From: Cinnamomum chago
Lineage: Eukaryota > Streptophyta > Magnoliopsida > Laurales > Lauraceae
DNA: 64,000 nucleotides
Reading direction: 5' to 3'
NCBI GenBank assembly: GCA_038049695.1
Contig: CP142456.1
Coordinates: 18,566,501 to 18,630,500 of the forward strand
Part shown: one piece after another, positions 23,754-35,249 of the stretch
How the letters are laid out: each line of letters begins with the position of its first letter
Numbering within the stretch: the first letter of the stretch is position 1
Position numbers and translations under genes: made by a program
The notes under the pieces: model-generated
What the model was told of the DNA's origin: nothing
The model's input: the letters and a program-made list of their open reading frames with translations, nothing else
Databases searched by the model: none

Positions 23754-24649
23754 TGTAAGTGCAAAAAATCTCGCGAACTTACTTAGATGAATGTAGAACT
23801 TTTGGGAAGGATTGGTTGCCTGAAAACCTGAAAGGAGAGGAGAAGCAACGGTCAGAGACCCTGGCTGCAGTCAGCGTAAGGCCCTCCGACGCCTGAGTTA
23901 GTGTTGTCACTGAACAAAGGGTGAAGTGAGGTGAAAAAGAAGAGAGAGAGAGCTTAGAGTAAGGGGGGTCCTTATGTACCTGAACCTCTTCTCTTTTCTG
24001 GTGTTTACCTTTCACATAATATAGAGGTGGGGAAGTCCCATTAGAAGCTTCCTTGGCGGAGGTAGGTGAAAAGGGGATGTCCTATCTGCCCATACCTCAA
24101 TCTCTGGTGGATGTGACCGTTCGACGCCTATCCTATCTATCAGTTCGTACTACAGCGTGGCTGTCTTGTCATCTGGCACTGCTACCTAGATGGAGCACTT
24201 GGCCGAGGTGAGATGTCTTGCCAAGGTGAGCTTTCTGGCCGAGGTGGAAGTGTCTGGCCGAGGTGAGCTGTCTGGCTGAGGTGAAAGTGTCTAGCCGAGG
24301 TAAGCTATCTGGCCAAGGTGCCTTTTTCGAGGCCTAAATGATGGAATTCGGCCTAAAAACAAAAAGACCGTTGCATAGCAATGGATTTTGAAGATCTCGC
24401 CGTTTCCTTTCCAGAATGGGGTTTCGTTCGCGATTCTGACTCCGGAACCCTAATTTCGCCTAGTATCGTCAGGGCGAGATGGGTTGAACCGAGGTGCCGA
24501 ACTGGTACTCTTACCGAAGCTAGAACGACCTTAGCGCTGCGAAGGTGTCCCTACTGGCACTGGCTTTGTTGCCGAGACCAGGATATGCCTAGCTGGTACT
24601 CTTACCGGAGCTGAGCACGGCTTTGGTATTATAAAATTATCCCCACACA
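23754..24649 (-). repeat. 3' LTR of the Tat-like element, with 18-bp minisatellite
   Basis: TGTAAGTGC..CCACACA. Positions 24195-24320 are about seven tandem copies of an 18-bp unit like TCTGGCCGAGGTGAGCTG. It has one unit fewer than the other LTR. Confidence 0.85.
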
Positions 24650-24779
24650 ATAGCCCCCCAGCTTTTGACTTCTTAGAGCTCTAACTCTTTGAAGTCGGGA
24701 GCAATTAAGATGAGAGGTCTTTCTGAACATTGAGATTGAAGCTCACACTATATCTTGGTGTCAGTTGGCGACATGCGAC

Positions 24780-25560
24780 CCCTCTTTCGGGCTGAAGTTG
24801 TTCAAACCGAAGCTAATGCTGCTACAGAGCTGATGCTGGAACAGAGCTAGTGTTAGCGAGCTGGTGCTGTAACCGAGCTAACTCTGTAACCGAACCGGTG
24901 CTGTCACCGAGCTGACGCTGTAATCGAGCTGGTGTTAGCGAGCTGGTGATGTCCGAGCTTGAGCTGTCCGAGCTAGTGCTGTCACTGAGCTGGAGCTGTC
25001 CGAGCTGATGCTGTCACCGAGCTGGAGCTGTCCGAGCTGATGCTGTCACCGAGCTGGAGCTGTCCGAGCTGGTGCTGTCACCGACTTCCGTAACAAGGTG
25101 TGCCTTAACTATTTAAGGACTTACTTAGCTGGTTCTGTAACCGAGCTCATCGCTTAGCTGGTTCTGTAACGAGCCGCAGTGGACACCGAGTTTTGCAACA
25201 AGGTGTTCCTTAACAGTTTAAGGGCTTACATAGTTGGTTCTGTAACCGAGCTCATCGCTTAGCTGGTTCTACAACCGAGCCGCAGCAGACACCGAGTTCT
25301 GCAACAAGGTGTGCCTTAACAGTTTAAGGGCTTACATAGCTGGTTCTGTAACCGAGTTCATCCCTTAGCTGGTTCTGCAACCGAGCTGCAGCGGACATTG
25401 CGGTCGCTGAGGATGACGGTAGAGGATCGTGCCACCGAGGCTGAAGCTATTATCGAGCTGGTGTAGCGACCGAGCTAAAGCTGTAACCGAGTTGGTGCTA
25501 GCACCAAGCTGGTAGTTGCAATCGAGCTGGTGCTACGACCGAACTGAAGCTGTGCAGTCC
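24780..25560. repeat. Two-tier minisatellite in the Tat-like element
   Basis: First, 24840-25080 repeats a roughly 18-21-bp motif around GAGCTGGTGCTGTAACC. Then 25081-25396 holds three copies of a roughly 105-bp unit (CCGAGTT.TGCAACAAGGTGTGCC at about 25081, 25186 and 25291) that itself contains the short motif. The short motif resumes to about 25560. Confidence 0.85.
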
Positions 25561-25769
25561 GAGGCTGGAGCTATCACCAAGGCCCCGAAGCTGTTGAGGT
25601 ACCCACCGAGTTCTCTAACCTGGTGTTTCCCCTGTGCCTTCTGGATGCAACCAAAATCGAGCTGCTCTCAGCCTTTTTTTTTAAAGTCGAGGAACTGTCG
25701 ATGAAGACCTTCCAAGATGAACCAAAGAATTGTCTCTATGGTTATTCTTCTGTCTTGGTGACCTTTTCT

Positions 25770-26237
25770 CTATCTTCTGCCCCCCACAGTTTGGCTGAGC
25801 CAAGGTGGCGAAACTGGAGTTGCCGCCCTTTCTTGTAGCTGCAACTGGAGGTGGTGAATCAACTCGCCTTGCTCTTGGATAACAAGGTTTCGGGCCCTTA
25901 TACCTATGAGGAGAGAGTCGGCATCATCATCTTCACTGTCAAACCGGTGATGGGACAGACAAGATTTGGATGGCACTGGAGTTTTATTTCGCCCGGGAGG
26001 CTCCAGTTGAAGATTGTCTGGCCGAGGTTGCTTCAGTTAAAGGTTGTTTTGCCTGGGAGGTGCTATCACCCCCCTTGAAGGCGAACCTAACTGAGACACA
26101 GGCCCCTCGACACCTGCTAGACCAGATCTTGCTCGGGATCTCCTCTGGCGAGGGACCGACGGTCGCTCTAGCAACACAAGTGGTGGCGGTGGTAAGGCCT
26201 TTGATGATTCTCCGCCCTTCTTAACTCTCGGAGGCAT
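25770..26237 (-). pseudogene. gag-like start of the Tat-like element (fossil)
   Basis: Two short frames follow the primer site: a Pro/Arg-rich MPPRVKKGGESSK start and a frame with IQEQGELIHHLQLQLQE, a short predicted coiled coil typical of Tat gag N-termini. No capsid core or zinc knuckle is seen. Confidence 0.5.
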
Positions 26238-26273
26238 GGCTTTTTTGTATCGTTTCCCACAGACAGCGCCAAT

Positions 26274-27201
26274 TGTAAGTGCAAAAAGTCTCGCGGACTT
26301 ATTTAGATGAATGTAGAACTTTTGGGAAGGATTAGCTGCCTGAAAACCTGAAAGGAAATGAGAAGCAACGGTCAGAGACCCTGGCTGCAGTCAGCGCAAG
26401 GCCCTCCGACGCCTGAGTTAGTGTTGTCACTGAACAAAGGGTGAAGTGAGGTGAAGAAGAAGAGAGAGAGCTTAGAGTAAGGGGGGTCCTTATGTACCTG
26501 AACCTCTTCTCTTTTCTGGTGTTTACCTTTCGCATAATATAGAGGTGGGGAAGTCCCATCAGAAGCTTCCTTAGTGGAGGTAGGTGAAAAGGGGATGTCC
26601 CATCTGCCGATACCTCGATCTCTGGTGGATGTGACCGTTCGGCGCCCATCCTATCTGTCAGTTCGTACTGCAGCATGGTTGTCTCGTCATCTGGCACTGC
26701 TACCTAGATGGAGCACTTGGCAGAGGTGAGCTGTCTAGCCGAGGTGAGCTTTCTGGCCGAAGTGGAAGTGTTTGACCGAGGTGAAAGTGTCTGGCCGAGG
26801 TGAGCTGTCTGGCTGAGGTGAAAGTGTCTGGCCGAGGTGAGCTATCTGGCCAAGGTGCCTTTTTCGAGGCCTAAATGATGGAATTCGGCCTAAAAACAAA
26901 AAGTCCATTACATAGGAATGGATTTTGAAGATCTCACCGTTTCCTTTCCAGAATGGGGTTTCGTTCGCGATTCTGACTCCAGAACCTTAATTTCGCCTAG
27001 TATCGTCAAGGCGAGATGGGTTGAGCCGAGGTGCCGAACTGGTACTCTTACCGAAGCTGGAACGACCTTGGCGCTGCGAAGGTGCCCCTATTGGCACTGG
27101 CTCTGTTGCCGAGATGCATGAAGTCGAGACCAGGATATGCCTAGCTGGTACTCTTACTGGAGCTGAGCACGGCGTTGGTATTATGAAATTATCCCCACAC
27201 A
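26274..27201 (-). repeat. 5' LTR of the Tat-like element
   Basis: It matches 23754-24649. It has one extra 18-bp unit in the array at 26712-26860 and a 14-bp extra segment near 27115, which together account for the 32-bp length difference. Confidence 0.85.
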
Positions 27202-29060
27202 AGGGCCATTTCCTATGCCTGTACAATTCCAAAACAAAATCATGATCATTTATGAGGGGGTGGTGGGTTCGATCGACTGGTTTTTGGACCTGCACCGGTA
27301 GGTGGGCCTTTATTTCTAGATTTCCTTTTCTGCTTCTTGGGATAACTAGGAAAATCAACAAACAGAGAGGTCTCATGCTCTGTCCTATCCTGAGAAGTGC
27401 TAGCCTCAACCTCTGCAGCAATAAAAACTGGAGGGTCTATGTGAGAAGTAGCTAGTTCCTTCCTTTGAAAGGGTAAGGTCAAGAGGGCTGGTTACCTATA
27501 GAGGTTCTTCAATGTGGGCTGCCTCTTCCGATTGACTAGGAATGGAGCGAGACAGAGATTGTTGGGTCCGCAAAGGAGCAATGTTCCAACATGTCGAATA
27601 TATTGGAGGTATCCACCTGAGGAGCTGGGATTCTCCCTACAACATCCAACATGATGTAAGTTGAGAATGAAGGGAAGGCCTCTGGTTTACCCAAAGTACT
27701 TGCACAAGTTTGACCAGCAGCTGCCTCCTCTACAGTGTCTTGTCCAGTGACCGTAGCATGTATTCCAGCAGTAGCAGCCTCCACGATCGGGATCTGCTGA
27801 GCAGCATCAATAACAATAGAATTAACAGCAACAGCCTTGGGTTGCAGCAGCATGAATCTGAAGGGAGAGATCTACTACCGGCTTCTGGAATTGGGCCTGA
27901 ACTTGAAAACCAGCAGGAGATAACAAATGGCAGCAGCTATCGAAGCAGAGACTGTGGAAAGCATCTATTAGCCCAGCAGATTTTGTGACACTACTTGAGC
28001 CATTACCGGATGAAACCAAAGCTTTAGAGTAAGGAGCAGGAGTCTTTATAGTGATGACAGTAGGGCTGGGAGGCTTACCAAGGATACCTTCTCTTCGTTG
28101 GACTTCCCTTTGAGAAGCACTTAGAACAGGGCACATTTTCATAGGAAATGGATACCAGAACCTTCGCCTTTCCTTCTAGATCAACCAAGATCTCCTGAGC
28201 TTTTGTTTTAGAGAGATCTAGGTTGATCAGAATTCTTGCATAAGTTAGTATTTTCTGGGATGCAGTTGTTTCATTTAGTTTGAGGGGAAAGCCAACTGAG
28301 CTAGCAATGGAGGAGGATACTACTGCTCCAGCAATGGTAGGGGATTCCTTGGAGTCTAATCTAGACTGGGGGGGAGGGATGGCCATTCAAAAGAGTCTTG
28401 GCCAGGAGACCAAGGTAAAATATGTAGCTTCTTGTTTGCCACTGAAATTGGGGATTGAGAAAGTAGGAGATCCCTGTCTTCTCTAGATCCAAATCTGAAG
28501 AGGAAAAAAAAAAAAAACCTTTCAGTTAGAGAGATGGGGCAAGGTTTTGATAGGTTCCAATAGGTATTTGAATACTGTGAAAGCCTTTCTACAGAGGATC
28601 TTTTGCCAATAAATTGCCCAATAGCTGAGTTGGAGAGCGAATTCCTGCTAGGTTCAATCATATTAGAAGGGATCTTCATGGCCAACTTGCCTTCTTGCAA
28701 GGTAGAGGAAGGGTATGCTGAAGGGTGAATGGGTTGAGAAGCTGGGAAAAGGTCTAACCAGGTTTTTCCAAGATGAGAAGTGTGGGGCTTTGGAATCTGG
28801 TTGGGGTTAAACTCCAGCGCTTTAAGAATCTCCCCTATTTGGTCAGGAGAGAACGAACAGGAGGGGATGAAGGGTGAACAGGAGGGGGATCAGGAGGGAG
28901 AGGGCGGTTTGTGGATGAAGCGGAGTGGGGAAGTGGAAGAAAGTTTGATAAAGCCAAGTTAGGGGGTTTATGGATGGAGAGAGGACAGCCGAGGAGGACA
29001 AGGGAAGGGTGGTTGTAGCAAAGGATTTTTCACTCACTGTCAATTGTAGCAGAGATGGAT
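27202..29060 (-). mobile_element. LINE fragment 1 of 5: ORF1 and start of endonuclease
   Basis: Minus-strand frames show the DUF4283-type region of plant LINE ORF1 (LAMKIPSNMIEPSRNSLSNS, IGQFIGKRSSVERL, LLSQSPISV, LPWSPGQD). A LTYARILINLDLSK block and a degenerate Cys knuckle (CSKCFSKG) follow. At 27202-27246 the ORF2 endonuclease begins (MIMILFWNCTGIGNGP) and runs into fragment 2 at 23753 without loss once the LTR element is discounted. Several stops and frame changes are present. The 5' boundary near 29060 is approximate. Confidence 0.85.
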
Positions 29061-31132
29061 TTTGCAGGGCTCTTCAAGACAGCTAGGTGGCAAAGTCCAC
29101 TGTTTACCTTTATATAACATTGTCAATGGGGCTACCGGTGGTGTGCTATCAACCAACCATGCCTACAATAGGCATAGCGACCCCATCAAACCATCACAGG
29201 TAACCAATCAAGTGGTTTCCAACCATTTATGTATCTTTACCATAGATATTATAACTCATTAAACAATGACAAGTAACCAATCACCAAATTTTCATAAATT
29301 AAGTATGGGTAGTTTGGTTTACAAGTGATCAATACAATAAAAAGAATTTCTTTGATTACTGTGGGACACAACTCTTAGTCGTTAAACAAAGTATAACTAG
29401 AAAAAAGACTTCGGGCTAACCACTATTGGTTGACTATTGCTTGCCTCCGTTGGAATATGATCTTGGCTCCTCCACTGGCCTCTATGAATAATCTCTACCT
29501 TAACTTTGCATATTTATTTTAATATGTACGTCTAAATTTATTTACTTTCAAATTCTCTTCTCCAACTCTATACAGGAACAACTGGTAAAACTACCACCTT
29601 GTAAAACCCAACCTATAATTAAAGTGGTATTTGATGATTAATAATATTCTACTAGCCTATCTCCATTCTGCGCAACCTGCATTGTGTATTACTAAACCAT
29701 TGGTTGGTTCTACAGTTACTCCTAATACTTATTAAGTTTTTTTTAAGTTTCTCATTTTATTTTCTCTATTCTCAAATCCAGTAGACTTGCACGGCATATA
29801 TTCTATCATTTTATTCCTTTTAACTTTCAACTAATTTGAACAAACGCTTCTTCAAAGTGTTAACTTATCATTTGCTCCTTATTTGCTTTAAGATATCCTA
29901 AATTTTCGTTTGCCATAAAAGAGCAAGTCCTGGAAAAGGATAAAAAAATACTACTAAAACAATCTTGTGTATAATTTTGGGTCAGACCCATCAAAATGAT
30001 CAGAAAAGAAAACAAAATAATTCAAACACAGGGAGACTGACACACATGACCATCATCTCTCCCTCCAAAAAAAAGTTAGTGTAACTGTGTAATATGCAAT
30101 GATGAGCAGTAAAGTAAGTGTTCAACATCATGTTTGAATCATTTGGGTGATCCTACCATATTTGCATCATTAGAGGACTAATTATGATATTTAGGTGGCT
30201 ACAGCTAAGATGATATATGCAATAGCTACTTAATTTTTCTCAAAAATATATGCAATAGCTACTGAATTCCTTTTCGCCATCAGCGAAGCCATCAACCAAC
30301 CCTATTCCTCATCGCTGAGACTTGTTTGTGCATCTTCAACTGTGCAAGTGCGTCTTCAAGTTGTGCATCTCTTCTGCCTCGTCGTCTTGTTCATCGACTT
30401 TGCAAACGGCTTCTTTGAGATTAGTTAGATCTAATATTTGGATATCTAAGATCGTGTTCCTTCCGATTGTATGTCTTGGGTTCTCATTTGTTGTCTTCCA
30501 TGCGTAACAACTATGAACCGGCCCCAGATACCCTCTTCTTTTTGTCTTCTTCCAAAACCTTTCAGACTCCCATCTGTTTTCTTCTACCTTTACATTTTTC
30601 CCATTTGTTTTTCTTTTTCTGTTTTCTTTCCCCAGTGTCAAATTTTTTTTGTTCTTCTTCCCCTTTCTCTATTCCCCTTTCCTCTTTGCTTTTATATTTT
30701 TTTTGTCCTCCTTTATCCCAGACACCAGTGCAGCAGACTCCTTTTCTTCAATGTGTTGCAGCAGTGGTTCATTGCCCGTCACCTTTCTCCTTGGTGATCC
30801 CTCTGCTGACACGGTACAGACGTATATCAATTATCAACCAACCAACCTCAGATATGGCAATTGAAGATTATTTTGCCACCAAAGGTGATTCTTCCCCTTC
30901 CTATTTCCACTTTTCGTTTTTTTAGTTAAAATGTTAGTAATTTTAGCGTTGCTGTTTAAGATCCTCTTTTGGAAGAGATACTTTAAATTCTTTTTTTTTT
31001 TTTTTTTTTTTTGGGTGAGAAGAGATACTTCAATTAAAATCAAGCTTCACTATTTCACTATACCTTGTTTATTAAAGTGGACAAGATTCTTTGAATAAAT
31101 TCTTTTTTTTTTTCGAGAAATGGAATTATTGT
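29061..31132. other. Gene-poor AT-rich stretch
   Basis: No gene is supported. Pyrimidine-rich frames at about 30320-30925 lack recognisable domains. A T-homopolymer lies at about 30991-31012. Confidence 0.5.
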
Positions 31133-31345
31133 CACTACAAGAAAATGTGACTTTTAGTGGCAGAAAATCTACTTTTTAGTAGCCACTAAAAGTCATTTTT
31201 AGTGGCATAAGTTTTTTTTTCCACCGGTAAAAGTGTCGTAATTGCCTCATTAGGTACCATCTAATCTATTTCGACACTTAAGTGGCAGAAATTTCTGTCA
31301 CTAAAAGCGGGGTTTTTTCGCCACCATAAGTTGCATTCATGTAAG
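31133..31345. mobile_element. CACTA (En/Spm) transposon terminus
   Basis: It begins CACTACAAGAAAA at 31133, the conserved terminus of plant CACTA elements. TTTAGTGGC and GCCACTAAAA motifs follow in both orientations at 31154-31300, as expected of subterminal repeats. The opposite terminus was not found, so this is a fragment or a one-ended remnant. Confidence 0.75.
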
Positions 31346-33680
31346 TATGTAACATGAAACCATTGATGTTTTTTGTCTAATGTTTGTTGAATGTTCTCGT
31401 AGTATTTTATTTTCGGTTTGTATAGGATGTCAGAGAGCAAGATATTTTATGTATTCCATTTTAATTGAGAGTGTAAATGGAATATGACCAATCTAATTTA
31501 CAAGGGAGGTGAACAAAAGATGATGTAAGTTAGAAACTTAACAAACTAGAGGTCATTGGTCTAGAGTGCACTAAAAGTGACAAAGTGGGTGTCGAACAAG
31601 ATTTTCGGGTGGAAAAACTATATTATATGAAGCAATACTTGAAAGTACCAGCCAATTCCAAGAATTCCTGACTAGCCCTTAGAACGATTAAAAATATGAT
31701 CGTCAATCGTGGTAAATGGCCACGACTCCATTTGATCACCTTCATGCGAGAGATCATAGGTTACCACTCATCACAACGCCTCCGGCGATGTGTGACGGTC
31801 TCATCATTATCACTTTCGGTCGTTTGGTTGGTCATTTCATCTTAAATAAGGTAGAGATGAGAAAATAGATTAAGTTCCATTCATTTGGAAGAGGAGAAAA
31901 ATTAAACAAACCGGTGAAATGAAGCAAATATCACAATTCATTATTTTGGGTTTTGACCTTGGCCATCTACCTGAAGTTTCATAACCTTTATATAGGTCCA
32001 ATTGATCTTAAATTTTTTGGAAGTTAATAGAACCAAAGGGGGGAGCTCCTGTAATTTTTTCATGAATTTTGACCAAACATATCCCCTTGGGATTATGCCC
32101 ACAAAATCAGGCAAACTTTCTGGGTTTTCTGCACAATAGATTTTGGCATCTGAATTTTAATAAATTAGAAGAAATCCAAAACCTTTTCTAACCAAAATAT
32201 ACTAAAAAATCACTAATGTGAGTAAACACAGAAAAACCAGGGAGGTCCAAATCCAAGGAGAGATATTTATTTCCTATATTTAAATTTGGGTCTAAATTCC
32301 AAGGGGAATAGTCTAGCAGATTTTTCAGTCCAACCCACATTCAAGTCAGGAATTTTAAAAAACTCATTTCAAGTCCAAATCCCATCAAACTAGAACCATC
32401 TTAAAGTCAACAAATAAATCTATTAATTTAAAAATATTTCAAAAAAGTCTTCCAAAAACCCCTTTGTTGTTGGACTGCAAAGTCAATCTCAATTTACTGC
32501 AATTCTGCACTGGAACCATTTCTACCAACTGGCATTGTACTTTCTGATGATTTTGACTATTCTCATTCTAGTCCCATATTTCTTGTGGTGTTTCTAGACA
32601 TATATGCCATGGTCCAGAAAAATTATGAAAGGTTTCGAATGCCTCTTTGATTATCAAATAAATTCATGAAACAGAATGTGCAAAATTTGAAAATCATTTC
32701 TCAAATAGCTAGTTTTTCCTTTGGGACCAGTTTTAGTTTGAAAGTTTCAATAAATTGTACAAAATACGGATTGCAATGATTCTTGATGTTCCAAAAGGCT
32801 AATTCACATGTTCAATCATGAGAAATACTACCAGATCACCTTCCAGATACTAATAGCCTTCTGAGAAATGCCTGAAAATGTTCGGGTGCATACAAAATGG
32901 ACACTTTTAATGAAACGGGCATAACCTCATGCACTAGACTCATTTTGAGGCATTGTAAGTGGCGTTGGAAAGCTTACTCAGAAGTGGAGTGAACATGGTA
33001 GATTAATAGGGAATTAATCAAGTCTAATATCTTGAACATAGAGAAAATTCTTGAAATAGTAGCTACAATCATCTATGTAATAGTCTTTTGAGTTGTTTGT
33101 TCACTGGATATATATATATGAGAACAAGTAGGGGAAACAAAGGGATTAGATTTACTGTAGATCCCATGATACCATAGCTTATTGGGTTAGACCAAAAAGT
33201 AGAAAGGGACCAGAGTCAAACAACTATCGCGACATTTTTAAAATGTTATCATTAAGTCGTGGAAAATGGGATTAAGGGGACGTAATGTACAAAAATCCCC
33301 AAAATTAGAAACCAAGACTTCTTAGGTTGAGTAATTTTACTTTTCTCTCCTCCTAAATAAATCTTTTCATAGAATTTTGAGACTGATATATGAATTAAAC
33401 ATTTCCTTATTTTGGGCATTCGGGCCCCTACTAGTAGAATATTGTTAAGCTTATTTTCCTTTAAGCTGTTTGCACCTTGGACATTTGACTATTTCAAATC
33501 GGTTGAAAAACTAAGCATCCTAATTCATGAAGAGTCGCAGTTTCTTAGCAGACCCACCAACCCAATCTGAACTTAAACCAGTAATTCCGTTTTTAGAGTT
33601 GCCGTTTTTATTATCACGTTGGATTCAGGTTGAAACTTTTGACCTGATCAAAAAATGGCAAGGTTCCAATGCCGTACTTG
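31346..33680. other. Non-genic, possibly an old LTR remnant
   Basis: No gene is seen. Text such as GGGCATAACCTCATGCACTAG and GGCGTTGGAAAGC near 32930-32970 is reminiscent of Gypsy LTRs, but no repeat partner or edges were found. Confidence 0.3.
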
Positions 33681-33681
33681 C

Positions 33682-33753
33682 TATTCTACCCACCAACCTT
33701 GCCTAAACCCAACCCAATATTCTACCCACCAACCTTGCCTAAACCCAACTCAT
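33682..33753. repeat. 36-bp direct tandem duplication
   Basis: TATTCTACCCACCAACCTTG and its continuation occur twice back to back. No gene is seen from here to 34290. Confidence 0.9.
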
Positions 33754-34286
33754 ACACAGACCTCTTCAGCGGTTCTGTGATTTTCTGTCAGCCCATTTTT
33801 AGCCACAGCTCTGGTTATTTGATTCTTGTTTTCTGTTCTCTTTCTTTGTTGTATAGTGGCCTCTGTAGGCTTTTCTCTTTGGGGGCTTTTTGCCTTTCGT
33901 GAAGCTCTTCTAATACAATTTGGAATTAGCAAAAAAAAAAAAATAACTCATACACATGCAGACCGACTTAAGTGTTACAAAAGGGCTTCGGTTGACCCTT
34001 TTAATTTTACCTTTGCAGGTTAAGTTGATAAATGCTATTAGAGTGCTCAATCAAATCTATATGGCCTAACCGGACCTCACCACACCCTAATAATAACTCA
34101 TTGTGCTGACCAAGTGAATGGCCAGGAAGCACCCTTCCAGCAGGACAAAGATTTTGTCAACATAACTCTGCTTAAGCAAAATACAAGGTGCCAAAACATC
34201 AAAACAGCACGTGATTATGATGACTTGAGTTAAATATTGATTAAGATGTCAAACCAAATCCAGCTATTGATTATAAAGCCTTATTG

Positions 34287-34291
<5 letters not shown>

Positions 34292-34323
<32 letters not shown>

Positions 34324-34338
34324 GGAGGGAGGGAGGGA
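34292..34338. repeat. Compound (GT)n(GA)n(GGGA)n microsatellite
   Basis: A GT run passes into GA and then GGGA units, about 200 bp downstream of the inhibitor gene. Confidence 0.95.
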
Positions 34339-34539
34339 GCGAGCTATGCAATCTTAACTGTAAAACTGTGGCTGAAGTGATGGAACAAATAGAACTCCAA
34401 CTTTTATTTATAGGATAAGTACATGAGAAACAAGTTACTTAGTTTTATATGGGCATCCCTTTCATACTAGTACACACAGATACACATTGTAAAATTACAT
34501 AAACACTCCCAGTTTTGAATCATATGTTCATCATAAGCT

Positions 34540-35183
34540 CTAACCAATCTGAGGTACCCTTGTTACAATACCAGTCTCATCAACCCAAACCCAAACCCTA
34601 TCACAACGAAAATCCTGGGTGATGATCGTTCCTTCCTCCACGATTTGTGCTGTAACCAATGAATTTTCTTCCTCGATCGTTCTTTTGGCCACCTCCCCAG
34701 CCACACCCAACAGTTCCGGCCACACACTTTTGCCTAAAAGAGACCATCAGCACACGCATTAGCTTAAATTAGCTATGATTATTTAGAAGATAAACATAGT
34801 TTAATTAGCTGGATCAAGTAACTTATAGCTCTATCTCATTCCAGCAATGCAAGTCACAGTTGTGTACATGCTTTTCTGTTAAAAAGACATAGAAAGTAAA
34901 TTAAAAAAAAAAAAGGTTTTTCGTGAAACAGTAAGAATCTTAATTAAGATTCATCTTTGATGCAGCAAAAAAGCGGAAAAAGTAACTGACTTTCTGACGG
35001 AGGGGTTGGTCAGCAGCGCAGTTTTAACATGTCCGTCTTATTGGACACTAACCCTCCTACTTTGAACTTAAGACCGACACACGCTTAAAAATTATATACA
35101 GTGGGACGATCAAATGTAATATGTAAAGTAAGACCAGCATAATTATGAGACAAGGGATGCTTACCCATGCATTCAGATGCCAT
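34540..35183 (-). CDS. Potato-type-I serine protease inhibitor, two exons
   Basis: Exon 1 is 35183-35165 and exon 2 is 34733-34540, with a 431-bp intron carrying GTAAGC and CTTTTAG ends. The product is 70 residues, the normal size of this family. It has MASECMGKSVWPELLG, then EGTIITQDFRCDRVWVWV, and ends VTRVPQIG. Family features seen are the KSVWPEL start, Cys5 and Cys50 (a pair that forms a disulfide in many relatives), the binding loop before DFRCDR, and the VP.IG end. Aligned with barley CI-2 (GTIVT-M-EYRIDRV), P1 is Gln46 and P1' is Asp47. Gln is unusual where relatives carry Lys, Arg, Leu or Met. No signal peptide is visible. Such proteins inhibit serine proteases in defence; this target is unknown. 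The ATG gives the family's usual short N-terminus, and the frame is open. Confidence 0.93.
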
Positions 35184-35238
35184 CTTTTCTTCTCTTTTGC
35201 CTTGTGATCTCAATGGTTATGAAAGAACAGGGGCGGCT

Positions 35239-35246
35239 ATTTATAG
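35239..35246 (-). promoter_or_regulatory. TATA box of the inhibitor gene
   Basis: The minus strand reads CTCTATAAATAGCC, with TATAAATA ending 56 bp before the ATG. This allows a short 5' UTR of roughly 25-30 bases. Confidence 0.75.
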
Positions 35247-35249
35247 AGC

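Larger units (their letters stand above)
23754..27201 (-). mobile_element. Non-autonomous Tat-like LTR retrotransposon (fossil)
   Basis: LTRs lie at 23754-24649 (896 bp) and 26274-27201 (928 bp). Flanks AGGGT and AGGGC agree at four of five bases. On the minus strand the primer site beside the right LTR reads TGGCGCTGTCTGTGGGAA, typical of Tat/Athila Gypsy elements. The purine tract AAGCTGGGGGGCT abuts the left LTR. The interior is only 1.6 kb: a gag-like start (MPPRVKKGGESSKALPPPP, 26037-26237) and tandem repeats, with no protease, RT or integrase. LTRs are similar, differing mostly by repeat-unit number, so it is fairly young. Confidence 0.85.

Noticed and set aside
24780-25560. Tandem repeats as a possible CRISPR-like array
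   Set aside because: Units are directly adjacent minisatellite copies without unique spacers, in a plant retroelement.
30322-30925. Long pyrimidine-rich open frames as a host gene
   Set aside because: Phe/Leu/Ser-biased translation from low-complexity DNA, no domain, and overlapping frames equally open.
14236-31230. CCACCGGTAAAAGT text shared by the Copia leader minisatellite and the CACTA end at 31133
   Set aside because: The match is about 14 bases in otherwise unrelated contexts and can be chance; no longer homology was seen.
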